From contig NZ_JAKNCJ010000001.1 of assembly GCF_023509525.1 (NCBI RefSeq), positions 682,001 through 746,000 of the forward strand: a stretch of 64,000 nt of DNA, given 5' to 3'. The notes below the pieces were generated by a model. That model did not search any database, was not told the origin of the DNA, and was given only the letters and a program-made list of their open reading frames with translations. Below are positions 45,533-54,347 of this stretch, in pieces (position 1 is the stretch's first letter; each line of letters begins with the position of its first letter). A program made the translations under genes and the position numbers. The stretch is from Brachybacterium equifaecis (GTDB lineage: Bacteria; Actinomycetota; Actinomycetes; Actinomycetales; Dermabacteraceae).

Positions 45533-46375
45533 TCACTCCCGCGCGAGGTGGCGCAGGATCGCGCGCAGGTTCTCCTCGGCCGCGGGACGCAGGCCTGCCG
45601 ACAGGTCCGGCCCGTAGACCGCGGGCAGCAGCGTTTCGAGCGTGAGGAGACCCTTCGCCCGCGCGCGGCGCACCTGCGCGATGCGCTCCTCGCGATGCGC
45701 GATCTGCTGCTCGATCGCGTCGAGAGCAGCGAGCGGATCCTCGTACGGATCCCCGTGGCCGGGATGGATCGAGGAGATGCGGCCGTCGATCGCCATCGCC
45801 CGCAGGACCGCGAGGGACTGGAGATGCTCGGTGACATCGCCGTCCGGCGGGGAGATCACCGTGCTCGAGCCGCCGCCGAGGAGCGTGTCGCCGGTGAGCA
45901 TGAGACCGCCGGCGACGAGCAGGCCGAGGGAGTCCGCGGTGTGCCCCGGGAGGTGGATGACATGGCCGATCGTGCCGTTGTCCCCGTGGATCACCGCCGG
46001 AGGTGTCACCGCCCCGGGCAGTGCGGCGCGATCCTCGGCCCACAGGGGGACGGGATGCCCGGTGCGGTTCTCGAGCTGGCGGCGCAGGGTCCCCGCCCCG
46101 GCGGAGTGATCGGCGTGCCGGTGCGTGACGAGGACGCCCACGCACCTCGGCGCCGCTCCCCCGCTCACCCCGGCAAGGCCGCACGCGCGCAGCACGGCGG
46201 CCAGGTGCCCGGCATCGAGGGGCCCCGGATCGACCACTGCGCACTGCGCACCGTCGCGCAGCACGTAGGTGCGCGTGCCGGTCAGCGTCATCGGACCGGG
46301 GTTGTCGGCGCGGACGTCGATCAGCTCGACCGGGGCCGCGGCCGGGTCCCGGTCGGATCCGGGCACGGGCTCCAT
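45533..46375 (-). CDS. Metallo-beta-lactamase-fold hydrolase (LACTB2-like)
   Basis: A 280-aa hydrolase. The metal-binding motif is VTHRHADHSAGA, with VIHLPGHTADSLG, LTGDTLLGG and SSIHPGHGDPYEDP supplying further ligands. The C-terminal winged-helix-like part (residues 215-280) resembles LACTB2/ribonuclease-like proteins. Substrate unknown. Its ATG shares one base with the stop of the DUF4177 gene upstream; the pair sits between crp and whiB, as in mycobacteria. Confidence 0.87.
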   Translation of the reverse strand: MEPVPGSDRDPAAAPVELIDVRADNPGPMTLTGTRTYVLRDGAQCAVVDPGPLDAGHLAAVLRACGLAGVSGGAAPRCVGVLVTHRHADHSAGAGTLRRQLENRTGHPVPLWAEDRAALPGAVTPPAVIHGDNGTIGHVIHLPGHTADSLGLLVAGGLMLTGDTLLGGGSSTVISPPDGDVTEHLQSLAVLRAMAIDGRISSIHPGHGDPYEDPLAALDAIEQQIAHREERIAQVRRARAKGLLTLETLLPAVYGPDLSAGLRPAAEENLRAILRHLARE

Positions 46376-46545
46376 CAGGCGTCCTGGAGAGGGCGCTTCA
46401 GGTAGGCGACGAGGGACTCGGGGTTCGGGCCGGGCACGACCTGCACCAGCTCCCAGCCCTCCGACCCGTAGTTGTCGAGGATCTGCTTGGTGGCGTGGAT
46501 CAGGAGGGGGACGGTCAGGTATTCGAAGCGCGTCATGGTCGTCAT
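46375..46545 (-). CDS. DUF4177-like small protein (56 aa)
   Basis: A 56-residue protein beginning MTTMTRFEYLTVPLLIHAT and containing NYGSEGWELVQVVPGPN, then LVAYLKRP. The G-x-x-GWELV-x-V-x-P core is typical of DUF4177 proteins, of unknown function. It overlaps the MBL hydrolase start by one base (TGATG), so the two are translated together. A similar small gene lies near crp and whiB4 in mycobacteria. Confidence 0.8.
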   Translation of the reverse strand: MTTMTRFEYLTVPLLIHATKQILDNYGSEGWELVQVVPGPNPESLVAYLKRPLQDA

Positions 46546-46602
46546 GCCGCGAGCCTACCGGGGCCGCTCCGCCCCCACCCGGGCGGCGCGGCAGAGCCTG
46601 CC

Positions 46603-46914
46603 TCAGCTCGAAGCGCGCTCCGCCGAGCGGCGCAGCACGTCGAACCAGTCCTCCACCTGCGGATGCTGGCGCAGCAGGCGCCTGCGCTCACGCTCGGTCA
46701 TTCCGCCCCACACGCCGAACTCGATGCGGTTGTCGAGAGCATCGGCCAGGCACTGCATGCGCACGGGGCAGTCATGGCAGAGCGACTTCACGCGCTGCTG
46801 GTCCGCGCCCTGGACGAAGAAGCCGTCAGGGTCGAGGTCCCGGCAGGTTCCCCGCGCTGCCCAGCTGCGGTCTTCCTCGCCCCGGAGACTGCTGATCGTC
46901 ACTGGTTCCCCCAT
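46603..46914 (-). CDS. WhiB-family iron-sulfur regulator, WhiB4-like by position
   Basis: A 103-aa transcription factor. Four cysteines bind a [4Fe-4S] cluster: one in GTCRDLDPDGFF, CHDC (CxxC) and MQC. The turn GVWGG and the basic tail TERERRRLL complete the family signature. WhiB proteins sense oxygen or NO and act with sigma factors. Position before a ponA2-like gene matches WhiB4 in mycobacteria. A 16-bp palindrome lies 4 bases upstream of the start. Confidence 0.92.
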   Translation of the reverse strand: MGEPVTISSLRGEEDRSWAARGTCRDLDPDGFFVQGADQQRVKSLCHDCPVRMQCLADALDNRIEFGVWGGMTERERRRLLRQHPQVEDWFDVLRRSAERASS

Positions 46915-46917
46915 CTC

Positions 46918-46933
46918 GGATCGACGTCGATCC
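46918..46933. promoter_or_regulatory. 16-bp perfect palindrome before whiB
   Basis: GGATCGACGTCGATCC lies between whiB and its likely promoter, in the 180-base divergent gap shared with the PBP gene. It could be an operator for either gene. Confidence 0.45.
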
Positions 46934-47081
46934 GGCTGTCCGCTGCATCGTAACGAGAGGGGCCGCTGTGTGCCAAGAATCGCGTTGGGTACCAGGAAAG
47001 GTTCTGTGCGCCCACCCGGATATCGCCGGGATCCCGGCGCCCGCGGCGAGTCTGAGCCTGCCGCGCGGGCACCGCGGCCCG

Positions 47082-47087
47082 TACTCT
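47082..47087 (+). promoter_or_regulatory. -10 box TACTCT of a probable leaderless promoter
   Basis: Ends 7 bases before the ATG of the PBP gene. Confidence 0.5.
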
Positions 47088-47094
47088 ATGGGGC

Positions 47095-49356
47095 ATGTCC
47101 GCTCCCACGCCCTCCGCCGGTCCCGGCGCCGCGCCCGGCATCCTCGCCCAGACCGTGTACCTGCTGCTGGGGATCCTCGCGGTCTCCGGCATCGCCGGCG
47201 TGCTGCTGGCCGCGTTCTTCCTGCCGGCCGTGTCGCTGGCCTCGCAGGCCGCTGAGGACGGCGTCGAGCTGTTCGACTCGATCCCCGCCGAGCTCGAGGT
47301 GGCCCCGCTGAACGAGGCCAGCCGCATCGAGGCGGCGGATGGCACGCTCCTGGCGACGTTCTACACCGAGAACCGCATCATGGTGCCGCTGGACCAGATC
47401 TCCCCGCACATGCAGCACGCCGTGATCGCGATCGAGGACCGCCGCTTCTACGAGCACGGCGGCATCGACTTCCGCGGCACGATCCGAGCGCTCGCGAACA
47501 ATGCCGCCAGCGGCAACACCCAGGGCGGCTCCACCCTCACCCAGCAGTACGTCAAGAACGCCCTGCTGATGGACGCGGTGCAGAAGAACGACGAGGCCGC
47601 CATGAAGGAGGCCACCGCCCCGACCTACAGCCGCAAGCTGCGGGAGGCGAAGCTGGCGCTCTCCCTCGAGAAGAAGTGGAGCAAGGACGAGATCCTCAAC
47701 GCGTATCTCAACGTCGCGCAGTTCGGGCCCTCGCAGTACGGCGTCGAGACGGGCTCCCAGCACTACTTCTCCAAGCCCGCGAGCGAGCTGAACCCGGGCG
47801 AGGCGGCGCTCCTGGCCGGCATCACCAACAGCCCCAACGGCAACGACCCCGTCAGCCAGCCAGAGCGCGCGCAGCACCGCCGCGACGAGGTCCTCGCCGA
47901 CATGCTCGACCTCGGCTACATCACACAGGAGGAGCACGACCAGTACGTCGCCATGCCGGTGGGCGACATGCTCACCGTGAAGGACGTGCAGGCGGGCTGC
48001 GCCTCCGCCGGCACCAGCGGATTCTTCTGCGACTACGTCACCCGCTCGCTGCTGAAGGACCCCTCCTTCGGCGCGACGGAGGACGACCGTCGGCGCCTCC
48101 TCTACGGCGGCGGCCTCACGATCCGCACCACCCTGGACCCCGCGAAGCAGGCGGCCGCGCAGGAGATCCTGCAGCGCAAGATCCCCCAGGACGACGCATC
48201 CGGATTCGGCCACTCGATCGTCACGGTCGAGCCCGGCACGGGCCGCGTGCTCGCGATGGCGGAGAACCGCACGTTCAACCCGTACCAGAACGCGGGCCCC
48301 GGCGAGACCGCCATCAACTACAACGTCCCCCAGAGCCTCGGCGGCGGCAGCGGCTTCCCCGTCGGCTCGACGTTCAAGCCGTTCGTGCTGACCGAGTGGC
48401 TCTCCAAGGGCCGCTCGCTCTACGACACGGTGGGCACCGCCCGCGGCGTCACCCCGTCCTTCCCCGCGTCCTGCCTCTCCGGCGGCCAGTACATGAACCG
48501 CGACGCGTGGGATCCCGACAACGCCGTGTCGGTCTCGCTCGCCCCGCAGGAGACGGTCCTGAACGCGACCAAGTTCTCCGTGAACACCTCGTACACGAAC
48601 ATGGCGCACGAGCTCGACCTGTGCGACATCGCGAACCGCGCCCGCAGCCTCGGCGCCGTCCCTGCGACGTTCGACCCCTACGATCCCGCCACGACGCAGA
48701 TGCCCATCGAGCAGATGTACGGCCAGGAGCTCGCCCCCTCGGTCGTGGTCCTCGGCGAGGTCCGCATCTCGGCGCTGGACATGGCGGCCGCCTACGCGAC
48801 CTACGCGGCCAGCGGCACGTACTGCCGCCCCACCGGCATCGACTCGATCTCCGACCGTGACGGCAACCCCCTGCCCGTGACCACGACCCAGTGCGAGCAG
48901 CGACTGGAGCCGAAGGTCGCCGACGCGATGGCCTGGACGCTCGAGCAGGATCTCGTGGACCCCCGCGCGACCGGCAAGGGCCGCGTGATCCCCGGGCATG
49001 ACGCCGGCGGCAAGACCGGAACCTCCAACGAGCAGTTCCACACCTGGTACGTCGGCTTCACGCGGCAGATGAGCACGGCCGTCTGGTACGGCCATCCCGC
49101 GCGCAACGTGCGCCCCGGCGGCACCCGCATCGACAACGGGCGCACCTATCTCCAGCGCGGAGAGGTCTGGGGCAACACCGTCTCCCTGCCGACGTGGCAG
49201 GAGTACATGACGCGAGTGCACGAGGGGTTGCCCAACGAGCCGTTCCCGCAGCAGCCCACCGGCAGCACCGGCGCGCCCGGCGAGACGGTCCAGAGCGCCT
49301 CGCGCCCCTCGAACCGCACGTCCACGTCCTCCAGCCGCAGCGGCGGAGAGGGCTGA
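47095..49356 (+). CDS. Class A penicillin-binding protein (PonA2-like)
   Basis: A 753-aa bifunctional peptidoglycan synthase. One N-terminal helix, then the GT51 glycosyltransferase domain (EDRRFYEHGGIDFRGTIRA, GGSTLTQQYVKNALL, LARK-type stretch EKKWSKDEILNAYLN). The transpeptidase domain has the catalytic STFKPF (SxxK), SVNTSY (SxN) and GGKTGTSN (KTG). No PASTA domain is seen; the C-terminus is a Ser/Gly/Thr tail. It is followed two bases later by a metallophosphoesterase gene, as in mycobacteria. Confidence 0.94.
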   Translation: MSAPTPSAGPGAAPGILAQTVYLLLGILAVSGIAGVLLAAFFLPAVSLASQAAEDGVELFDSIPAELEVAPLNEASRIEAADGTLLATFYTENRIMVPLDQISPHMQHAVIAIEDRRFYEHGGIDFRGTIRALANNAASGNTQGGSTLTQQYVKNALLMDAVQKNDEAAMKEATAPTYSRKLREAKLALSLEKKWSKDEILNAYLNVAQFGPSQYGVETGSQHYFSKPASELNPGEAALLAGITNSPNGNDPVSQPERAQHRRDEVLADMLDLGYITQEEHDQYVAMPVGDMLTVKDVQAGCASAGTSGFFCDYVTRSLLKDPSFGATEDDRRRLLYGGGLTIRTTLDPAKQAAAQEILQRKIPQDDASGFGHSIVTVEPGTGRVLAMAENRTFNPYQNAGPGETAINYNVPQSLGGGSGFPVGSTFKPFVLTEWLSKGRSLYDTVGTARGVTPSFPASCLSGGQYMNRDAWDPDNAVSVSLAPQETVLNATKFSVNTSYTNMAHELDLCDIANRARSLGAVPATFDPYDPATTQMPIEQMYGQELAPSVVVLGEVRISALDMAAAYATYAASGTYCRPTGIDSISDRDGNPLPVTTTQCEQRLEPKVADAMAWTLEQDLVDPRATGKGRVIPGHDAGGKTGTSNEQFHTWYVGFTRQMSTAVWYGHPARNVRPGGTRIDNGRTYLQRGEVWGNTVSLPTWQEYMTRVHEGLPNEPFPQQPTGSTGAPGETVQSASRPSNRTSTSSSRSGGEG

Positions 49357-49358
49357 GC

Positions 49359-50291
49359 ATGGGCCGCCTCCTCCCCGCGATCGGCGCGCTCGCCGGCGCC
49401 GGGGCGCTCGCTGCGGCGGGCGCCCACGTCTGGGCCCGGCACATCGAGATCCATCGCTACACGGTCCGCGAGGAGAGCCTGGAGATCCTTCCGGCCGGCA
49501 CCCCACCCGTTCGCATCCTCCACATCAGCGACATCCATCTGATGCCGGACCAGGACCGCAAGCTCGCCTTCCTGCGCCACCTCGAGAGCCTCAAACCCCA
49601 CCTCGTCATCGATACGGGCGACAACATCTCCTCCGCCCGGTCGGTGGAGCCTCTGGCCGACGCGCTGCGCCCCCTCCTGGAGCGCCCGGGCGCCTACGTG
49701 ATGGGCTCCAACGACATGTACGCCCCGCAGCCGAAGAACCCGCTGCGGTACTTCCAGCGCGACCCCCGGCCGGAGGGCTTCACCGAGAAGCGGCCCGAGG
49801 ACCTCCCCACCGATCGCCTGCGGGCCGCGCTCTCGAGCGGCGGCTGGGAGGACCTCACCAACACGCGCGCGAGCATCGCGCTGACCGGGCTGCGCGTCGA
49901 GCTCTCCGGGGTGGACGATCCGCACCTGGAACGGGACGAGCTGCCGGTGCCCGGCGGCGCGGAGCCGGCGCCTGCCGCGCACGGCGAGGTCCCTGTGCTC
50001 CGCATCGGGGTCGCCCACGCCCCCTATCGCAGGGTGCTCGACGCCTTCGTCGCCGACGACGCACAGCTCATCCTCGCGGGCCACACCCACGGAGGCCAGC
50101 TGCGCGTCCCGGGGTACGGAGCACTGGTCACCAACTGCGACATCCCGCGCCGTCAGGCCAAGGGGCTCTCGCTGTGGAAGGGCGTGCCTCTGCACGTCAG
50201 CGGGGGCATCGGCGCGAGCCCGTACGCGAACTTCCGCTTCGCGAATCCGCCCGAGGCGACCTTGCTCACGTTGCGGCCCCGCCGCGCCTGA
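49359..50291 (+). CDS. Membrane-anchored calcineurin-like metallophosphoesterase
   Basis: A 310-aa phosphoesterase. An N-terminal helix (IGALAGAGALAAAGAHVWA) leads to the catalytic domain with ILHISDIHLMPD, VIDTGDN, VMGSND (the GNHD/E box in its GSND form) and LAGHTHGGQLRVPG. Metal ligands are complete. The substrate may be a phospholipid or cell-wall precursor. Starts two bases after the PBP stop, so it is co-transcribed with it. Confidence 0.9.
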   Translation: MGRLLPAIGALAGAGALAAAGAHVWARHIEIHRYTVREESLEILPAGTPPVRILHISDIHLMPDQDRKLAFLRHLESLKPHLVIDTGDNISSARSVEPLADALRPLLERPGAYVMGSNDMYAPQPKNPLRYFQRDPRPEGFTEKRPEDLPTDRLRAALSSGGWEDLTNTRASIALTGLRVELSGVDDPHLERDELPVPGGAEPAPAAHGEVPVLRIGVAHAPYRRVLDAFVADDAQLILAGHTHGGQLRVPGYGALVTNCDIPRRQAKGLSLWKGVPLHVSGGIGASPYANFRFANPPEATLLTLRPRRA

Positions 50292-50355
50292 TCGGTTCCC
50301 CGGATCGCCGACGGCAGGTAGACTCGTTCCTCGGTGAGCATCAGCGCACCGGATT

Positions 50356-50430
<75 letters not shown>

Positions 50431-50435
50431 TCTTC

Positions 50436-50469
50436 GCAGCAGGTCCCCGCTTCGGCGGGGGCCTGCTGC
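50436..50469 (+). terminator. Terminator behind tRNA-Pro
   Basis: 15-bp stem (50436-50450 and 50455-50469) with one T-G pair and a TTCG tetraloop. Confidence 0.85.
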
Positions 50470-50884
50470 ATTCCCGGGGCGCCCCCTCGCCCTGCCCCCT
50501 CGACCCTCACGGCTCATACGCCGCCCTCGGCGCCCACGCCGCTCACGGCGCACACGGCGCACGCGGCGGACGAATCACAGCGGTGCAATTACCACGGTCC
50601 GGCGCCCTTGTCTCGCATCGACGCGCGCGCCTCACGGCCGCACGGTAAAGAGATGTCAAAATTCTGCCCCCCATTCTCTCGGTGTCTGTGCCTGCGGATC
50701 GCTCGCGCGGCACCCCGAGCAGGCGCGCACCCCTAGGGTGAAAGCGGCGCATCACCCCCTTGAGCGCCCTCCGAGAGCCGCCCCCGTCACGCTCCCGGCT
50801 GCAGTGCCGCTGTACCTGCGTGACGGGACGCAGCCCCGCCGCGCGCGCGTGGACTGCGAGGCGGCAGAGAGAGCGATCGATCTG
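50470..50884 (+). other. Long upstream region of the NlpC/P60 gene
   Basis: I see no gene in these 415 bases. TAGGGT at 50734-50739 is a possible -10 box, which would leave a leader of about 140 bases. In that leader GTCACGC (50786) and GCGTGAC (50818) form 7-bp arms. Cell-wall hydrolase genes often have long leaders with a c-di-AMP riboswitch; I could not recognise its conserved core here. Confidence 0.5.
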
Positions 50885-52045
50885 ATGTTCCGCACCACCC
50901 TTCGGCGCACGCACCGCGCCCAGGGTCCCGCCGTCATCGACTACAGAGGGCTCGTCGGCCCCCTGGGTCGCACCGTGGGCGGCGTCGCCGCCCTCGGCGC
51001 CGTGACGGCCACTGCGACCCTCGTCTCCGCCGAGGCGGCCCATGCCGAGGCGCCCGCCGCCCGCATCGCCGCTCCCGCGGCGGCCGCGCCCGCCGCACTG
51101 CCTGCCGCCCCGACGCCGGTCGCCATCCCGGTGGCCGCACCCGCCAACCCCTTCGCCGGGGTCACCCTGCGCCAGGGAGCCCGCGGCGACGCGGTCCGCT
51201 ACCTCCAGGACGCGCTCAACGCGAACGGCGCCTCGATCGCCGCGGACGGCGTCTTCGGCCGCGCGACCCAGGACGCCGTGCGCACCGCGCAGTCCGGCGG
51301 CGGGATCGCCGTGGACGGCGTCGTCGGCCGTCAGACCTGGGGCGTGCTCTCCGGCAGCGGGCAGTCGACGCCCGCCCCGAGCGAGCAGGCCAGCACCAGC
51401 ACCAGCACCGGTGCGCAGCTCACGCTGCGGCGCGGCGACCGTGGGGAAGCGGTTCGCACGCTGCAGGAGCAGCTCAACGCACGGGGCGCGGGCATCGCGG
51501 TCGACGGCTCCTTCGGAGCAGGCACGCACGGCGCCGTTCGCAGTCTGCAGTCCGCGGCCGGGATCTCGGTGGACGGGGTCGTCGGGGCGCGCACGCGCTC
51601 GGCCCTGACCGACGAGAGCGTCCGCATCACCAGCGGCTCCTCGGCGCGGAGCACCTCCGGATCATCCAGCGACTCGGCTCCGAGCGCGTCCTCGGACTCC
51701 AGCGGCGACGCCATCGTGGCCACGGCCCGCCAGTACCTCGGCGTCCCGTACCTCTGGGGCGGCACCACGCCGAACGGCTTCGACTGCTCCGGTCTCGTGC
51801 AGTACGTGTACAAGAAGAACGGGATCTCCACGCCGCGCATCGCGAAGGACCAGGTGTTCGGCGGCCGGATCATCCCGCAGTCGGAGGCCCGCCCGGGCGA
51901 CCTGGTCGGCTTCACGGGCAACAACTACGGCCACATCGGCATCTACCTCGGCAACGGGCGGATCCTCGACGCCTCGAGCAAGGGACGCCCGGTGCAGGAG
52001 CGCGCCATCTGGAGCGCCCCGCACGTGTTCGTCACCTACCGCTGA
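50885..52045 (+). CDS. Secreted NlpC/P60 peptidoglycan hydrolase with two PG-binding domains
   Basis: A 386-aa exported cell-wall hydrolase. A long basic N-terminus (TTLRRTHRAQ) leads into a hydrophobic signal ending near AEAAHAEA. Two peptidoglycan-binding domain 1 repeats (LRQGARGDAVRYLQDALN and LRRGDRGEAVRTLQEQLN) are joined by Ser/Thr linkers. The C-terminal NlpC/P60 domain has the catalytic Cys in GFDCSGLVQYVY and His in YGHIGIYLG. It cuts peptide stems of peptidoglycan. No ribosome site stands before this ATG, so the start is uncertain. Confidence 0.88.
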   Translation: MFRTTLRRTHRAQGPAVIDYRGLVGPLGRTVGGVAALGAVTATATLVSAEAAHAEAPAARIAAPAAAAPAALPAAPTPVAIPVAAPANPFAGVTLRQGARGDAVRYLQDALNANGASIAADGVFGRATQDAVRTAQSGGGIAVDGVVGRQTWGVLSGSGQSTPAPSEQASTSTSTGAQLTLRRGDRGEAVRTLQEQLNARGAGIAVDGSFGAGTHGAVRSLQSAAGISVDGVVGARTRSALTDESVRITSGSSARSTSGSSSDSAPSASSDSSGDAIVATARQYLGVPYLWGGTTPNGFDCSGLVQYVYKKNGISTPRIAKDQVFGGRIIPQSEARPGDLVGFTGNNYGHIGIYLGNGRILDASSKGRPVQERAIWSAPHVFVTYR

Positions 52046-52080
52046 CGGACTGCGCCCCGCGGCGCGCCCCCGCAGTCCCC

Positions 52081-52111
52081 GGAGCCCGGTCGACCTCGTC
52101 GGCCGGGCTCC
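52081..52111 (+). terminator. Terminator of the NlpC/P60 gene
   Basis: GGAGCCCGG and CCGGGCTCC arms plus an inner CGAC/GTCG pair, 36 bases past the stop. Confidence 0.75.
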
Positions 52112-52192
52112 TCGGTGATGCATGTGACAGAATCGGATCGCTCTGCTCCATCGCAGGCCCCGCCCCGCCAAGGTCCAGGAGGATCTCCCGCC

Positions 52193-53608
52193 ATGACCGA
52201 CCCGATCAGCCTCGTCCCCCTCCCCCAGTCCGTCGTGTGGTCGCACGGCACCTGGGAGACGAACGATCCGTGGGAGGGGCTCTCGATCGGGATCTCCGGG
52301 GAGCTCGCGCGCGAGGAGTACGCGCTGGCGATCACGCCGCGCGGCGCGAACCTCACCGCCGGCAGCGAGGCCGCCCTGGCCGATGGCCGCAACACCTTCA
52401 ACCAGATCATCCTCGCCTCGGGCGGCTCCATCCCCTGCGTCACGATCTCCGATCGGCCCGCGCACGCCTGGCGCGGGCTGCACCTCGACGTCGCCCGCCA
52501 CTTCTTCGACGTCTCCGCCGTGAAGACGATGATCGACGGCATGGCGCTGCACCGCCTGAACGTGCTGCACCTGCACCTCACCGACGACCAGGGCTGGCGC
52601 GTCGAGATCGACGGCTACCCCCTGCTGACCGAGGTCGGCTCCCGGCGCGCCCAGACCCTCGTCGGCGCCATGGGCGACTCCGCCCCCGAGGAGTGGGTCT
52701 TCGACGGCACCCCCCACGGCGGCTTCTACACCCAGCAGCAGCTGCGCGACCTCGTGCAGTATGCGAGCGACCGCGGCGTCATGATCGTCCCCGAAATCGA
52801 CCTGCCCGGCCACATGCAGGCCGCGATCGCCGCCTACCCGCACCTCGGGAACAACCCCGAGCAGCAGATCGCGGTGCGCGAGGTCTGGGGCATATCCCAG
52901 CACGTCCTCGGGGTCTCCGACGAGGTCTTCGAGTTCCTGCGCGACGTCCTCACGCAGATCGCCGACATCTTCCCCGCCCCGTTCTTCCACATCGGCGGGG
53001 ACGAGTGCCCCATCACCGAGTGGGAGCAGTCGGTCGCCGCGCGCAGCCGGCTCACCGAGTGGGGCTTCACCCGCATCTCCGAGATCCAGGGCGCTTTCAC
53101 CTCCTTCGCGACCGAGGTCCTGCGCGAGCGCGGCAAGACCGTGGTCGCCTGGGACGAGGTCCTCGACACGCACGTCCCCGATGACGTCGTGGTGATGAAC
53201 TGGCGCGGCTCCGACGGGGTGAAGACCGCGGTGGACCGCGGCTTCCGCACCGTCGTCGCGAGCTCCGATCAGTTCTACTTCGACAAGGCCCAGGGCGACC
53301 GCGCCGCCGAGCCCCTCGCGATCGGCACCGACGTGCTCACCCTCGAGGACGTCTACACCGCCCAGTACGCCCCGAAGGGCCTCAGCGCCGAGCAGGAGAA
53401 GCTGATCCTCGGGCTCCAGGGCCAGCTGTGGACCGAGTACATCGCGACCCCCGAGCACCTGCAGTACATGGCCTTCCCGCGCCTGTGCGCGCTGGCCGAG
53501 CGCGCGTGGGGCTCCCCTGAGCAGCCCTACGCCCAGTTCGAGGAGCGTCTGCGCGGTCACCTGCACCGCCTGGAGGCCCTCGGCATCGCCTACCGCCCCT
53601 TGGACTGA
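52193..53608 (+). CDS. GH20 beta-N-acetylhexosaminidase
   Basis: A 471-aa glycoside hydrolase of family 20 releasing terminal GlcNAc or GalNAc. The N-terminal GH20b domain (residues 1-85) is followed by the TIM barrel with AWRGLHLDVARHFF, LHRLNVLHLHLTDDQGWR, VPEIDLPGHMQA and the catalytic Asp-Glu in HIGGDECP; WDEVLD and QLWTEY complete the sugar site. No signal peptide is visible, so it may act on imported chitobiose or wall fragments. Start chosen at ATG 52193, where conserved sequence begins; AGGAGG lies about ten bases upstream. Confidence 0.93.
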   Translation: MTDPISLVPLPQSVVWSHGTWETNDPWEGLSIGISGELAREEYALAITPRGANLTAGSEAALADGRNTFNQIILASGGSIPCVTISDRPAHAWRGLHLDVARHFFDVSAVKTMIDGMALHRLNVLHLHLTDDQGWRVEIDGYPLLTEVGSRRAQTLVGAMGDSAPEEWVFDGTPHGGFYTQQQLRDLVQYASDRGVMIVPEIDLPGHMQAAIAAYPHLGNNPEQQIAVREVWGISQHVLGVSDEVFEFLRDVLTQIADIFPAPFFHIGGDECPITEWEQSVAARSRLTEWGFTRISEIQGAFTSFATEVLRERGKTVVAWDEVLDTHVPDDVVVMNWRGSDGVKTAVDRGFRTVVASSDQFYFDKAQGDRAAEPLAIGTDVLTLEDVYTAQYAPKGLSAEQEKLILGLQGQLWTEYIATPEHLQYMAFPRLCALAERAWGSPEQPYAQFEERLRGHLHRLEALGIAYRPLD

Positions 53609-53618
53609 CCCCTGGATC

Positions 53619-53644
53619 GACTCCCGGGCGCCCGCCCGGGAGTC
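53619..53644 (+). terminator. Terminator of the GH20 gene
   Basis: Perfect 11-bp stem with a 4-base loop, 10 bases past the stop. Confidence 0.82.
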
Positions 53645-53665
53645 CTGAGCGCAATCGAGCCCGCC

Positions 53666-54286
53666 ATGCCCTCCAGCCACCGCGACGCCCACCCCTACGG
53701 CCGGTCCACGCAGACCGTCCGCCGCCGGGAGGAGCGCGCCTCGCGCCAGCGGCGGGTGCGCATCACCCAGCTCGTCGTCTTCTCGCTGCTGACGATCGTG
53801 CTCATCGGCGCGCTGGTCTGGGCCGCCGCGAATCTGCTCGGCGAGGATCCCGCCCCCGCCGGTGAGCCTTCTGATGCGGGCGGGGCGGTCGCTGCCGCCG
53901 CCGACGGCACCGTGTGCCCCGAACCGGGGGCGGTGCCGACGGCTCCGGGCGAGGTCAGCGTGAGCGTGCGCAACGGCACCAACCGCTCCGGGCTCGCGGC
54001 GACGACCACGAAGGCCCTGGCCGAGCGCGGCTACGCCACGGGCGAGGCCGGCAACACGACGGCCGCCTCCGGACCGGTGACCATCGTCCACGGTCCCACG
54101 GGCTACCTCGCCGCGCAGTCGGTGGCCGCCCAGTTCGAGGGGGCGACCCTCTCGCTCGACGACCGCGAGGACGCTTCTGTCATCGTGCTGCTGGGCGAGG
54201 GCTACACGGATCTGCGCGACGGCGCCGCCGCGCAGGCGCAGCTCGCCCAGCCCGCCCCCGCCCTCGAGGGCTGCCCGGCTGGCTGA
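53666..54286 (+). CDS. Membrane-anchored LytR_C domain protein
   Basis: A 206-aa protein: a basic cytoplasmic N-terminus (RRREERASRQRRVR), one helix (LVVFSLLTIVLIGALVWAAA), a linker, and a LytR C-terminal domain (VSVSVRNGTNRSGLAATTTK through SVIVLLGEGYTDL). The LytR_C domain follows the catalytic part in LCP cell-wall ligases but is found alone in actinobacteria. It probably works at the cell wall. It is convergent with the CshA-repeat protein. Confidence 0.85.
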   Translation: MPSSHRDAHPYGRSTQTVRRREERASRQRRVRITQLVVFSLLTIVLIGALVWAAANLLGEDPAPAGEPSDAGGAVAAAADGTVCPEPGAVPTAPGEVSVSVRNGTNRSGLAATTTKALAERGYATGEAGNTTAASGPVTIVHGPTGYLAAQSVAAQFEGATLSLDDREDASVIVLLGEGYTDLRDGAAAQAQLAQPAPALEGCPAG

Positions 54287-54308
54287 TCCGCTGGTTGCTC
54301 CGCGGGTC

Positions 54309-54337
54309 GGCCCGTCGGCCGGTCCGCCGGTCGGGCC
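54309..54337. terminator. Hairpin between convergent LytR_C and CshA-repeat genes
   Basis: GGCCCG and CGGGCC arms with inner CCGG/CCGG pairing; fits a bidirectional terminator. Confidence 0.5.
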
Positions 54338-54347
54338 TGGGCGGCGC

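Noticed and set aside
50580..50884. c-di-AMP (ydaO) riboswitch before the NlpC/P60 gene
   Set aside because: Expected from other actinobacteria, but I could not match the conserved core sequences; a covariance-model search would decide.
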